Assembly: GCA_035048485.1 (NCBI GenBank) | Contig: CM068582.1 | Span: 14,512,001 to 14,576,000, forward strand | DNA: 64,000 nt | Reading direction: 5' to 3' | From: Pteria penguin | Taxonomy: Eukaryota; Mollusca; Bivalvia; Pterioida; Pteriidae | Part shown: positions 1 to 13,074 of the stretch, piece after piece | How positions within the stretch are numbered: position 1 is the stretch's first letter | Layout of the letters: each line of letters opens with the position of its first letter | Translations under genes and position numbers: made by a program | Notes under the pieces: generated by a model | Database searches by the model: none | What the model saw: the letters and a program-made list of their open reading frames with translations, nothing else | What the model was told of the DNA's origin: nothing

Positions 1-13
1 AATAAATTCTTAA

Positions 14-66
14 ATAATAATGATAATAATAATAATACTAATACTACTACTAATAATAATAATAAC

Positions 67-130
<64 letters not shown>
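14..130 (+). repeat. AAT trinucleotide microsatellite
   Basis: Nearly pure AAT repeats, with a few ACT interruptions at the left side. Its translations as poly-Ile or poly-Tyr are artefacts. Confidence 0.95.
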
Positions 131-134
<4 letters not shown>

Positions 135-2558
135 CCCAGAAAAAAAAAACCCGAATTCACAATCAACAGACTCGTACTTTGCATTTTGTTGCAACATGCA
201 TTTAAGACAGCTTCTTTTACGTTTGAATGGTGCATGAATTCACCATATTGCATATTGGAAGCATATCTTCAATATGTTTAACGAAGACATTTTTAAGGAG
301 TGTTTTATAATTACACGACGGAATAAATAAAGAGAAATGAAATACTGACATGTAGTAAAATGTTTGACACAATTACATGACAGGATCGACCTCGTGAAAA
401 GAATAGAATGATACTAAGAAGAACAAGTATATAGGAATCTTCTCAAATAATCTAATTATATTGCAAACACAGTTTAGTGTAGTGTACCGATTCTATGGCA
501 TATATTGCAATAAAATAAGTATCTATCTTGATATGTTTGATTTCATTAGGTTCAAAATGACACCTAAAGGTTCAGATAAAAATCGAATTGCCAGCTTCAG
601 ATGAAATAAACTCAATGGTAAAGTAACATATACGATTCGTAATTAGCATAGTAAGCAAAGTTACGCTTAAGATCATTTAATCGGCGTATGAAATTAATTT
701 GACCCGTATTAACGTGTGCTAAATATATTCCTTAGAGTGGTGTCAGGGTAACTCTCTTTCATTAGCATTAGTGACGCGTAAAACAATACCGAGGGTCGAA
801 AATTTTTAACTCAAATCCCGATGGACCAGTTTGTTTCTATTCTTCATTTCCTCTTATTACCAATCAGGATTGAATGATGTGATTACAAAACACGAGGTAT
901 ATTATTGCTCTATAATCGATTATGACCTCTCATTACCTGCGCTACAAGATACTGTATAAATATTTAAAGAAAATATCTTGATACCCAATCATATGTTGAA
1001 GATCTTCAAATATTGTACACCACAATTAAGTTGGTGTCAGCTCTTGTTCAGTCATCAAAAATATCTCATTTACAGTTTTCAGTGCTTCTGTACTGACGTG
1101 AAATATGTACTTAAAATTTACAGTCAAGAAATCTTTTAAATCAATCTTAATGCAATTATGTCCTTAGATTGATTATTTGACTCACTTTTTCGGCCACCTT
1201 GGTTTCAACTCTGCTTTTCAAATATTTATGCATTATTAGAATTACAATCATTCAACCGCGAGCATCACTGAAGAGACATAAATTGTCAAAATGCAAACCT
1301 GGTGCACAAAATTATAAGTATATAAGTACTTTTATTTATTAGTGCACCAGAAGCAGTACCAAATAATGACTTTATAATCTAAGCAGATGGGGTACTTTCC
1401 TATTATTTAAATAGTGGTGTACTTCAAATGTTTTCATTTTTTCAGCATTTTTTATTTCCCTTGATATTTCACTCTAACAGATTCTACTGAGGAGGTAAAC
1501 TCTTGCATTATAATGAAAAGATTTTTTGAATGCATTTACATTTACTAATTTAGTGCACCAGGTAAAGTACACCAGATGTGCTTCTGTCTGATATTGTGTT
1601 TTTTGTTTTTATGACAATGTTTATAATGAGTCATAATCATATTACAAATAGATGTAGGTGACCTTGAAATGAACACTAAATATCGTGCATTATGCTTTCC
1701 TATACATTGAGTTTAGAGCAGATTTTATTACATAAAATTCTGCACAAGTTTCCGCTTATATATGTCTCTTACAATTTTACAATGACACGTTTCCCTGTAC
1801 ACGGTCTCTTTACACTTGTACTTTTGCTATCGTCTACAAATGTATGTTAGCACACCAATACCATCGTGTAGTTTGACACCCATGTTATTGGAAATGATCC
1901 CAAAAAGCCGAAGTCTCTTGAGATTAGGTTCTGAGAATGTTGAAAGGGGTTTTGAAATTACTATAAATATAGCCGAGCTAAGATGGTTATAAACGATCAT
2001 GTACATTGGACATCATGTCAAATAGGTTAGATCATAAACCTAGTATCTGAGTAATAGTATTTTCAATTATGAATACTTCAGAATGCAATTTTGTGGATCT
2101 CTATCGGAGGCAAAGGGGACGCTCGTTTTGTTCGTTCTCTTTTTTGTATATTTTGGATTTTTGTGTGTTATTTTTACACTTGTTTTGTTTATTTTATTTT
2201 ATTTCTTTTTTCTTTTTTTTTTTTGTTGTTTTTGTTTTTGTTTTGTTTTGCTTCATTTTTCATTTTGGATTTTATTTGGGGAAGGGTGTTTTTGTGGAGA
2301 TTATTCCTTATCTATCAACTGCTGATATTTTCCATGATATAGGTAAAACCGATATTATATCAAACAACCTTTAAGATAATACCACAACTGTAAGAGCACA
2401 TTTTACATGGAAAAATTAATTTCATATATTTGAAGCGCATTTCCACAAATAATGTTTCGTCGGTGTTTCTCAATGTCGAAAATGTAATAGTTCATTATAT
2501 TTTTATACACACTGATAATCAATCTTTTTCCTTTCCTTCACTCTTTTTTTATCATCTC

Positions 2559-2600
2559 CTCCCCCCCCCCCCTTATATTTTTTTTTGGGGGGGGGGGAGG
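2559..2600. repeat. C-run and G-run inverted pair
   Basis: CTCC followed by twelve C, then a T-rich loop, then eleven G and AGGG. The two arms are complementary and could form a hairpin. Either arm alone could form a quadruplex or i-motif. Confidence 0.7.
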
Positions 2601-4601
2601 GTTACATAAATATTTATTCATTTGAATACGGGTATTTGTTCATTAGAAAACACAGACATTTCTTTCTCACTCTTGGATTTCTTATTACTTTTAAATATTC
2701 TGTGTACATCATACTGATGTATATTTTTATCTCAATAATATACTAAGTAGATTTCACGTTGCTGACCGTAATTTTAAGATATCGCATTTATGACATTACA
2801 ATAAATATAACAAAAGAGCTAAGCTCAAAATAAACAAACTTTATTTTGTTTTCTGTATGAACCATAATATATAGAAATTCATATCTATTCTTGCACACTC
2901 ACTATAAAACATATGTATGTCTATTGGGATTTATGTTATAAAATTCGCGAAACTTAAAATGTATCTACTTATTATTACAAGGAGGTAGTTATCTTGGTGC
3001 ACTTGTCGAACATCAACGTTTCTTTCTTTTTTTTTCTTCAGCTGCATAATACTCACTGACATCATTTTTATGACAAGTTTATGGGTTTGTTTAAAATACC
3101 TTTTCGTTTAATGTCTTTTATTTCACTCTTCTTAAATGCACAATACTAAAAAACTTGGGAAAAGAAAGATAACTCTGAATGCAATTTTTGCATTATTGGA
3201 ACGTTGTGGAAATGACGTGGCAAAATTACCGTACCAGTCTCCACCACCCTGCACTTACGTATTAATGTCATTATATTGAATTTTCAGGTCGCTCAGACAT
3301 AATAGGCAATTCATCATACACAAAATTAAATAGCCTGGATTTGATGTAGGTCTTGAACTTGATATGCGCTTCAACGACGGGCTCAGCCGGGCAGAAAAAT
3401 GAATTACAAAACCATCAATTAAACGTGAAATTGGAATATGATACCCTTCTGATGGATAATCTAATAACACATTGAAGGGTACATCGCTATTGTCAATTGA
3501 GTATCACATTTCCATACTGTCTTCCGGTACAAATAAAAATAAATCCCATGCAAGGTTTTGAGGTAGTATTTACCTATCACAACCAATCCTTTGATAAATA
3601 CGGGCGTCTTAATGCATATATTGCCCACGATGTGAACGAAAACGATGTCTTTGATATAGCTGTCCCTTTTAAAAACTTTAAAAAAAAAGAGCACTCCAAA
3701 CATTAGTGTGGCAATACAAGGATGTCCTTTTTTAAATACTGCGTCAACTCATGAAATAAAACATTCATGATCAAAGATTGATTCATTCATTTAAAGATCT
3801 TTATCATTTATACTACGTTTTTGGCATGTGAATGAACGATTTGAGATTAATTTATTTTGAAGATTTAAAAGTGTTATGAGGGACCCCCATGGTTTGTGTG
3901 GGCGTTTCCATGGGGTGCTGAGAGTGACACATAAAGCCAACTCATGGCCATGAGTACATGTATATTGTACTTTTGTTGAAAATATGAATGAAATCAAAGT
4001 TTCTGACAATAGTACAGGAGTTGGTGGGTTCAAGTCCACAACTATTGTGTAAACGAACAATATTATCAGGGTATAATGTTTGATAAATAGATCATATATG
4101 TCATACTATTCTTCTATACGTAATTACATTTAAAAGTAATTATAATTAAAAGTAATTATATTTAGGGTAATTATTAAAATACGGCAAACAGACCGTGCAT
4201 GTTTTCTTTTCTATATTTTAGAGAATATCAGACACATAATCAACGTTCCGCATTGAGATAAAGTAACAGTACCTTGAAATATGAAAAGGGGCTCCTTTCT
4301 TCGTCTTATAATGGACTGCCATTAACTGCGGTCGCAATGTTAAGGAAGGAAATAAGACGTATTCCCGCAAAAATGACGTAAAGAACAATAAAATGTTCTT
4401 ATGACGTCAAAAGGTTGACAACGTTCAACGTCGTTTCTAACTAATAGTACACAAGCGCTTCCTAACGGATGGTAATGGACGGTGAAGTTCATTCAGATGC
4501 TGGTGCAATTTCGACTTTCCTAACTCGGTATCACAACGACATAACGATAGAACATCTTATAGTGCATTTTGAGCAAAAAGCAAAAAACAAAAACAAAAAC
4601 A

Positions 4602-4632
<31 letters not shown>

Positions 4633-5520
4633 GCATAACTTAAAAACATACATATGCAATACTCTTTAGTAAGGAATAGTTTCCAAAAGCTATTTTGGTA
4701 TTTCTATTTTATTGTATCTTTCATACCAGGAAGCCTATCAATAAATCTCGAAAAATCTGACAGGAAACTGTAGCAGTTCCGGTACCGACACGTGCCTTGT
4801 ATTTGATATAAGACATTGAGACCACGATAGCGTCTAAATGCAGACAAGAAACTGTATCATACCTTATTATATTACATATTAACAATAATGTATTGTAAAT
4901 ATGACAATATATGGACATATGTAAGTGCTTTGAAATTCTTATTTGTCATATTAAATAAGTATAATACTTTTATAACTGAAGCAATGTGACTGTGGCAGTT
5001 TCAAAAATGACCCATGGACTACTTGAAAACAAGAAAACCAATACATCGGAAAAATGCTCAGAAACTAGAAGTGCCCTCATTACTTGTTTTACCGTTTTCG
5101 AAATCAATATCATAAATAAGATTTGAAGCACCCATGAAACATCAGTTACGACAAAATAACAATATTAACTGATTGATGTTCATACATCACACTTCGTGAC
5201 ACATATAATAAATGCAATATTTTTTGTATTGTTTTACACATTTAAGCTATATGACACCAAAGACAACTAAAACATATAATAAAAGATAAAGCTGGATTCC
5301 CGTGTGTCCTTTAGAAGCACTGTATGAACTCCGAAATACTTAGATATTGGCCTTCCAATGGAAGAGGTATCAAGGTGTTACACATAATCATTTACATGGC
5401 ATACACATACAAACCGCTTATTATTTTAGGTGCGTCAACAATGACTGGCTTTAATTGTTGGATCACCCCCTAGACGTTAACCGTGTAAGTAGGAAGTCCT
5501 CCAAAGGAATAGGGTGGGCA

Positions 5521-5529
5521 TATAAAAGG
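5521..5529 (+). promoter_or_regulatory. TATA box of the single-copy pedal-peptide-like gene
   Basis: TATAAAAGG is a consensus TATA box lying 74 bp before the ATG at 5595. Transcription would be expected to start about 25-32 bp downstream, near 5550-5560, giving a short 5' UTR of about 40 bases. The match is seen directly; promoter activity is inferred from its position before a signal-peptide exon. Confidence 0.7.
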
Positions 5530-5594
5530 CTTTAATTGAGATTTCGTTCTGAAGATTATCAAATTAATTTCTTGCGAACAGGTGTCCTTTCAAG

Positions 5595-5681
5595 ATGAAG
5601 AAATCTACTATCACTCTGAGTTGCTTGTTTATCTATAGTCTAAGCATTTTAAACAGTGCCTTAACATTTGAAAGATTTTCG
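5595..5681 (+). other. Exon 1: start codon and signal peptide
   Basis: This 87-bp coding exon holds 29 codons. The hydrophobic stretch TLSCLFIYSLSIL follows two lysines, and cleavage is plausible after the small residues near SALT. It is followed by a strong donor, GTAAGT. The ATG is the first one after the TATA box. Confidence 0.78.
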
Positions 5682-6812
5682 GTAAGTATTGAACATGAGC
5701 AATACGATTTTGTAAAAAAAATCTGTTTAAATTTTTTTTTTTCATAAGAAATCATATATATGCTATGTGAATGTTTCAAGTACTGAAAACCTTCTTCATT
5801 TTCTTCAGTGTAAACGAGAAATATTTGAATTCATTTTGAAATAGATTTATAATCTTGTAATAAAACAGATTACAGATGTTTGCTTGTTCTTATAATGTAA
5901 ATACCATTTATATATGAGAAATTTATTTAATTTGAAAAAAAATGAAGAAATACATTGATTGGGCTCTTGTATTCCTTTCAGTGCATTATATCTTGGACTA
6001 TTATATGTCTGTGATAATTCCAAATTATTGATAATTTCTGCCAGTTTTTTTAATGAGAGGATATACATTTGAAATCGACATATACATTAACCATGTATTA
6101 TTTAGCTTGTGCTAAACACGAATTATATTTAAAAATTTATAATTTAATGAAGAAATACATAGACAGGGTTTTTATCTCTGCTTATATACGTTATATATTT
6201 TAGATTTCATGATTTTTCCTTCACTATTACAATTTCGTTTATTTAAAATTTCAGAATGAGCAAAGGAAACCGTCAAGGTTAATACATATTCTAATGAATT
6301 TACGACACCAAAAAGGACAAAAAGAAAATAAATTCGAATATACAAAATACGGACTGACACATCATACTAAGAAAACATCAGATAAACCGCTTGATTCAAA
6401 TCTTATAGAAAATCTTGAAATCCTAAAACTGTTCGGTATTGCATGGAGTGTTGATGCCAAAAGACATGCAAAAGGCTTTGATTTACGAAACAGAAACATT
6501 TCTAGAAAAATTAACGGCAAGATTCAACATATGTCAAGTGATAAGCTCAACCCTACCAATAAAATAGATTTAGAAAAAATACGGAGGACAAAAAGATCGT
6601 TTGATTCCATTTCTAACCAAGGAGGGCTTGACGGATTTCATCATGATAACAGAATTCAGAGACATATAGAACGATTAAGAGAATTACGACGAATACAAAG
6701 ACTACGTAGACAGCGAGGGAGTCAAACCCCGTATGCTATTGAAATAGTTCTCCCAGTTATTCAACGGACAGTCAATACTCCTGCACTGGAAGATATAATA
6801 GTTGATATATAG
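5595..6812 (+). CDS. Secreted prohormone with one pedal-peptide/orcokinin-like unit (two exons)
   Basis: CDS joins 5595-5681 and 6255-6812 and encodes 214 residues. Exon 1 (29 aa) starts MKKSTITLSCLF and has a hydrophobic core to about residue 22, read as a signal peptide. It ends at donor TCG|GTAAGT, and exon 2 starts after TTTCAG; both are phase 0 and the frame stays open. Basic cleavage sites include KK (68-69), KR (98-99) and TKR (141-143). After TKR comes SFDSISNQGGLDGFH (144-158), which aligns without gaps to the pedal peptides encoded on the minus strand near 26 kb (D3, S4, I5, S6, G10, G13, F14 kept). No clean dibasic site follows directly; HHDNR leads into an Arg-rich helix-like stretch (163-183) and a 31-residue hydrophobic/acidic tail. 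The protein has no cysteine after the signal peptide. Pedal peptides act on muscle and cilia in molluscs; a similar role here is inferred. It could instead be an unrelated prohormone with a chance match. Confidence 0.8.
5682..6254 (+). other. Phase-0 intron of gene 1
   Basis: A 573-bp AT-rich intron runs from GTAAGTATTG to AAAATTTCAG. It interrupts the frame between codons just after the signal peptide. I see no RNA gene or mobile element inside. Confidence 0.75.
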
Positions 6813-7199
6813 GCGAGAAGGTTTTATTGTAAATTAATTTGATATGGTCAGTATTGTAAGTGCAATATTTTCATCGTATGTGTATGTTTTTCATCAATCA
6901 CACAGTTGATATTCAAATATAGTTCATATATCTTAAGTAATGTATTATTTTTATTTCTTTATAGATTATTTTATCAATTTTCAAAAATCTTATTCAAATC
7001 ATGAACACGATTCTTATTTTAATTTAGTATGACGGAAATGTTCTAAACGATTATCGACAAATCATTTTATTTGCATGTCTTAATTAAATTGAATTTTTAA
7101 TCAAATTGGAAGATATTTACATATGCGTTATTGTTTTACGTAAAATGGATTTAATTAAATAAGTATCAGCTCCTAAATTGAATGACTACTTCGTGATTC

Positions 7200-7205
7200 A
7201 ATAAA
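7200..7205 (+). terminator. Candidate polyadenylation signal of gene 1
   Basis: AATAAA lies 388 bp after the stop codon. A second AATAAA at 7363-7368 and an ATTAAA at 7083-7088 are alternatives. The hexamers are seen directly; which one is used cannot be decided here. Confidence 0.45.
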
Positions 7206-7984
7206 TACAATATTTTCTAGTTGTATTCATATTACAAACTTAAGAATTTCAGTATACAATAACCATTATTTAATAGTATATTAAGACACAAAGAAAGCTG
7301 ATTTTAAACTGTTTATTAAAACATATCTCTAATATATTAGATGCCTACTGCCGATGTTATTAAATAAACAAATGTATTTGGCGGTTGTGGAATCACTTTT
7401 ATTTCATTATTGATTGGGACTTTTTAAGCATCAAATAAAAGAAAGGTTTTGTCCAAATCAGATAACATTATTTCTTTTTAATTTTCAGTAAATAAGAAAA
7501 TAACAATGCGTGAATATTGAAATATATAAATTTAAAGTTTTCAAGTTAAAGAAAAAAAGATAAAATAAGAGGGAGAAATCGTAAAGCATCATTTCCATTA
7601 TTTAATACTGTATACTGTTTTGATTGGTGGTATGTTATGGAAGCGTATATGTACCCCACTTATTTTGTGAAAAGAATTATGATATATAAGAAAAAAAAAT
7701 AGTACTTACACATTATAAAAGGAATATATTTCGCCTGTTATTCTTATTATTGTTGTAAATACATGCCAGTTTTTAATGAAGTTTTGCTTTGAAAATAAAT
7801 ATATTCATAAAACGTCATACAATAAATTACAAATAAAGCAACCATTTTTCGATGTATATTACAATAAATATAAATTATAAATAAATAATATAAAATTTTG
7901 TAGTTGACTATTTATTTTTTTCATTTTTTTTTAAATAAAATGAAATTCTTTTTATCTTTGTGCAAGGAAAATAGGCTATATAGT

Positions 7985-8480
7985 AGCTCTTCCCTCTTCT
8001 CAAGCCCTTGTAGACAAGATAGTCAGTAGCTTTTCTTCTGACATGGCTGTCTAAGGTACCGATACTAAGGTCAAGTTCACAATCAACAGATATTCAAAAT
8101 TAGGACCAGGCCCAGAATTATTGGATCTGGATAATATTAGTAAATATACATTCTTGTTGACCATGACCTAAGAGTGTCATGATCTTGAAACAAAGTCATT
8201 ACTTTAAGGTCAAGGTCATAGTGCAGATTTAGTTGTAATTTGTCGTCCAGGCCATAATTTTTTACTGCCTAGCCAGAACTGAATAATATTTGATATGATA
8301 CAGATTACCAAAAGATGTACAAAGACACAGATTAAAAACTCAAGACACACATACAGTCAGCAAAAAATTGTGTTGCAGTCCATAACTTTTTAACAACTTT
8401 ACAAGTGTTGTCCTTGACCACTGGATGTCATAGGCCCTAAAGGTCATACTAAGCATTTCATATACAAAGTAAAGGTTAGT
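7985..8480. repeat. Dispersed repeat rich in AGGTCA half-sites
   Basis: The stretch has several blocks of the form AAGGTCAAGGTCA, TGACCTAAGAGTGTCATGA and AGGCCATAA. This is the style of a dispersed molluscan repeat rather than a gene. The family is not identified and the borders are approximate. Confidence 0.4.
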
Positions 8481-8709
8481 ACACGATTTTCAAGCACCAC
8501 GAGCTATGGTCCCGAGCGAAGCGATGGAGCGTATTGAGGTGGCGAGAAAAGAGTGTACCAACCGACTTAGTGTATGGTTCAATCTGCACGTCTAAATGTT
8601 TTTCACCCTGAAAGTGTTTAATTTCTTATGTCATAGACAATATGCACCAAACTAAGTTGATATTCAACTCTTTTCACTTTACTAAATTTAAACATTCATT
8701 TACTGTCTC

Positions 8710-8958
8710 TTGTCATATTTGAAAATGGATTTGAAGTTAGAGGAGGTTCTCGATCTTGATAATGAACTAATGCAGATACCAACGCAGAATCTTTTATTTC
8801 AAAGGGACAAAAATAATAATGAAATGCGATTAGGTCCTTCTCTTTCTGAAGAACTTAAAGATCAACGAATTAACCGTATACCAAACAAACAAACAAACAA
8901 AAACAAAAAAAATACTAGACAAAATATCATTTTTGCGATGAATGTTTGGCGATCATGA
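8710..8958 (+). other. Small open frame of unknown origin
   Basis: An 82-codon frame starts MSYLKMDLKLEEVLDLDNEL. The first 50 residues have normal composition, but the end runs into an AAAC-rich stretch read as Asn, Lys and Thr. No signal peptide, splice context or family is recognised. It may be part of a degraded mobile element. Support for a gene is weak. Confidence 0.15.
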
Positions 8959-9969
8959 GCAAAATATAGAAACGAAAATCCTGATGCATTTCTGCACCGT
9001 TATTTAGTGGTCCTGATACATTACAATGTATCAGAGGAATTCAACTACTGTCTCTGCAGATTCGTTAACAAGGCCAGAAGACAAACGGTAATTTATTTTC
9101 AATTATTTATTGAAAAAGGAGAAAACAAACTGAAAGTTTTGGTTTTTCGGGTTTAACAGAACAGAAAAAAAAAAGATCAAAAGAATTAAAGAATTAGGTC
9201 ACAAAATGAATATAAAACAACGGTACCACCGCAGAATTTTGTCACAAGGAAAATACATGCCAAATATTAGAGCCCTATCATTTACCCATAAAAACTATAA
9301 AAAAAAAGTTAAGCCAAAGGTTAAAGTTTTAGCGGTCAAACAGACCAAATAAAAAACTTATATGCCCAGAAACTCTGAATTTAGGGGCATAATAATGGAT
9401 TTAATGGAATACAAACCTTCTCATCAAGAACCAGAAATTGCTTTATTTTTCGGGGTTTTTATTGTCATTTCTACTTGAATAATATGTTTCGATACTTTGT
9501 GATAAATAAATGTGATGCATAGAATAATCGATTAAATTTACGCTCATGTTTTCATTCATTCATCATTCCTTCTTTCACATTCTTAATTCATTTATTTTAG
9601 CAAACTGGGGTCAGTGAAGCGTTGAGCTTGCACTTGGTGTGTCAAAACCAGGTTCAGCGGACCGTTGAGCTCGCACTTGGTGTACACCAAGTCATTTCTG
9701 ACCAGCAATTTTCTATTGTCAAAAGGTGTGAACCATACATTAAATTGCCATTCAATACCTGTGTAATGGAAACATAACGAGGTATTGCTATAACTAATTG
9801 AGTGGTTAAATGTTGCTGTATGGTATCCTCTATCATTCTAGTGTATGAGTATTTATGTGAATTTCAGTTAGTCTTGAAACCTATTAGGTTGATAGTCCTT
9901 CTCAAGTAGATGACTCATTCTGGCAACATGTCAAAGGTCAAGGTTATTCTTCTTGCAACAAAGACCTAT

Positions 9970-10180
9970 CACAGCCCCCCCTGCAAATAAAATAATTATA
10001 ATCGCCCCCTAATCCCCTCTGACTCTCTCTACTCAATGACTGCACGCGTGAAAAGAAAAAAAAAACAAAACAAAGAACCTTCTTCCTTTGCTTTTTCATT
10101 TCACGAGTGCAGTCATTGAGGGGAGAGTCAAAGGGAAAAAAGGGGGAGAGTTATAATCATTTTATTTGCAGGGACCTGTG
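9970..10180. mobile_element. hAT-like foldback MITE, copy 1
   Basis: A 211-bp element begins CACAGCCCCCCCTGCAAAT and ends with the reverse complement, ATTTGCAGGGACCTGTG. The inner arms also pair, around TCTGACTCTC and GAGAGTCA. It is flanked on both sides by the 8-bp direct repeat AGACCTAT (9962-9969 and 10181-10188). An 8-bp target duplication with CA..TG ends fits the hAT superfamily. It has no coding capacity. Confidence 0.85.
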
Positions 10181-10248
10181 AGACCTATGTCTTTTCACAG
10201 GATTAGCTTTATGGCATGTACATTTCCCCCGCACATTAATATATTTAG

Positions 10249-10431
10249 CACAGGTCCTTGCAAATAAAATTAACATACCTCCCCCCTTTCCTCTCTGGCT
10301 CTCTCGACTCCGTGACTGCAATCGTGAAATAAAAAAAATTCACGAGTGTAGTCATTAAGGAAAGAGAGAGTCAGAGGGGAAAAGGGGGGGGGGGGAGGTG
10401 TTTATGATAATTTTTCTTGCAGGGACCTGTG
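10249..10431. mobile_element. hAT-like foldback MITE, copy 2
   Basis: This 183-bp relative of the element at 9970 starts CACAGGTCCTTGCAAATAAA and ends TTGCAGGGACCTGTG. The flanks are ATATTTAG (10241-10248) and ATATTTAA (10432-10439), an 8-bp target duplication with one mismatch. The loop contains TTCACGAGTGTAGTCATTAA, as in copy 1. A G-run near 10385 has expanded. Confidence 0.85.
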
Positions 10432-13074
10432 ATATTTAATAGAATTTGAATTCAATTTGGAAACACGATTTTTTTTATACATGTGCAATTTTATGGCATG
10501 TACCTTTTCCCCACACCTCAATATATGTCAGATGGTTGTCACTTGTGTGTTGCACTGAGTGATAGATTAGCAGATTTCATAATGACTAATAGTCAGTGAA
10601 TCGACAGCACCATACACGAATAACAAAAATCGAGAAAAAAAAACCCAATAAATCTGTAATTCAAAAATTAATGAATTCAAGGGCTTATGAACTCAGGAAA
10701 AAGGGATAAAAATAGAACAGAAAGCGTTGAACAACCATATATATTTAACTTAAATTGTAACACATTATAATGTAACTGAAATATATATCAGTTCTATTTA
10801 CACCAAATATATACACACAAAATAAACAAATAAAGAAACAATATGAACTACAAGGAAATAAATGATAAATACTAGAAATAATTTTCAATACTTATGTTTG
10901 AAAATATTAAATAACTATATCGATTCAAAAAGATACAAATATCATTATTATATATATCTTTATGAATTGACAACATTTGTGCAAGCATATAAATATTAAA
11001 AGCTAATCATTTTGTAATCTTCTTGGGTTATATTTACAAAATAAGAGGGGCGGGGTCCATAAACCTTTCCGTAGTATGTTTTCGTTATAGATACACTTCT
11101 TGCAAATGAACAAAATCATACTGTTCTGTTATATTTGACAAGCATTCTCAGTTATCATCTGTAAACAAATATGTTGGATCGTGTTCAAATATGACAGACA
11201 ACTATATAGTTTTAACTTATTTGATCGAGATGTCAAGATATAATGTTTCGGTACTTTTCCCTGCGAAGTATTCAAAAGAATTATGTCCAGAAAAAGTAAT
11301 TGTTAATGCTCGTTACTGTTTTATTCATTAATGTTACGCTTATTTTAATTCATCACTTGTTCGAATTTACATGTACATGTTCTGTCGTTTTTTGTCATCA
11401 GATTCCTCTGATTAATACTTCATTGGATCAGATCATTATTTCATATATATTAAACACATTCACGACAAAAACTTTTTTACTAGCAATCCTCAATATCATT
11501 CTATGACGAAGAAACGGTAGTTGTTCTTAGTATACTACAGTAAGATAAGATGAATGAACGTGCGATACTATGGTCGTTTACAGTTGTATTCAATACATTC
11601 TATCAATCACCACGCTCTCTGTCTTTTGGCAGCTAAAGTCTTTCATAGCCCTCTTTAAAAACATTGATCTAAACAGCAAGGAGTAAATAATTATCGAAAC
11701 CCTTGTAAGATTTTTGTGAAGCTATATTATCTGAAGCTTTCTAAACAGTACAACGTCAGTCTGCAGAAATTACGTTTGGATAATGCTTACTGTATTAGCT
11801 TTATGATCTTCTCATATAATCGATGTCATATTTAAAAGAATTTTGCTGAATGAATAATTTATCTATTTTTATCTCTAATCCGTCAAATTGTTTAGCTTAT
11901 GTAAGGAACATGAAGCTTCCATTAAATGCAATATAAATCATTGCAATATCCTTTTCAATAATACAGTTCTATGAATGATAGAAAATTATCTTGGATTGTT
12001 TGCACTATTTTGCAATTTTGATAAATATTTGTTTACATTTTTAAGATCGTCTCTTTCAGTAAATATTTCACTTTACATATTTACATAATGAGTATTATGT
12101 GTCGCAGCATCGATGTCATGACGATGAAGCTAAGACGAGGTTACAACATTACTGTTCTTCTAAATGCGGTGCAGGCATTCAGATCCGATTCCCAGATTGC
12201 GCCACTATGTAAAAGAGTTTAATTACCTGCTGTTTTGATGTCGCAATGTGAATTAAAATGGTTGACAACGACGACATAAAACTCATTTACCAACATAATT
12301 CAATTACAGTGGCATTTCACATACACACACTATTTTACCAGAGACACAGAAACATTATGTGTGCTATTATAGCCTTTAAAACTGTACAGCCAAAGCTTAA
12401 CTTACTGTTGATTTCAATTCGACTTAGTTTCAATTAAAAATAAAATAAGTTGGTCCCGATTGTAATTACTTTTGGGACAATGGTGTAATAAAAGAAAATT
12501 AAATACACCTTATTCACGTTTAACTGTCTCTTATGTTTCGAGTGAGCCTGGCATAATTCAGCTGTGGATTTTCATTCAAACAAATTAAATAATGAAGGCG
12601 AATTGTGTCTCTCTTTTCCCATCGTTAAACACCCATTCACTTTCTTTAATCACACCTATCTGAAAATTAGGTCATTTGTTGGGAGTGTACTACATTTCAA
12701 ATCGATACTGGACTAACAACTTTTATGTTATGTCTTTCCGGTACTTAAAAGGTCACAGACTATGAAGGTTGAAGTAACAAATATGTATATAATCAAAGTT
12801 TACTAAATATCTGAATTTACAGTATCTACTTTATTCATTGGTAAGTGATCAGAGGGATTTTAGCTATTCATATTAAGGTAATTAGTTTCTAACCTTCGTT
12901 AACGTCAAAGGATAAAGCTCGGGTTACCGAATTACTGAATACACATATACATACTTGATTGCTGGAAATGCGCTTAAGCGCACATCTTGATGTCGCCAAA
13001 CATACTTTTGATACCAGCATATTATTCCATTTCCTCATAAAACATTTGAATTTTTATGACTTCACGTCTTGAGA

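Larger units (their letters stand above)
1..5520. other. Intergenic DNA with simple repeats
   Basis: No gene is supported. It holds an AAT trinucleotide array at the left edge, a T/G-rich stretch near 2100-2290, a C-run/G-run pair at 2560-2600, a CAAAA-rich stretch near 4570-4630, and one copy of the dispersed CATCACTGAAGAGACATAA repeat near 1260. Open frames here are short and compositionally biased. Confidence 0.6.

Noticed and set aside
2069..2374. Three overlapping Phe-rich frames that looked like a membrane protein
   Set aside because: All three come from one T-rich tract; three frames being open at once shows it is composition, not coding.
8170..8240. Nuclear-receptor response elements from paired AGGTCA half-sites
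   Set aside because: They lie in a dispersed repeat with many degenerate half-sites and no gene nearby to regulate.
9600..9700. Small duplication of CGTTGAGCTTGCACTTGGTG and CGTTGAGCTCGCACTTGGTG as a regulatory pair
   Set aside because: Real duplication, but no gene or promoter is near and the TACACCAAGT end suggests a small hairpin of a repeat.
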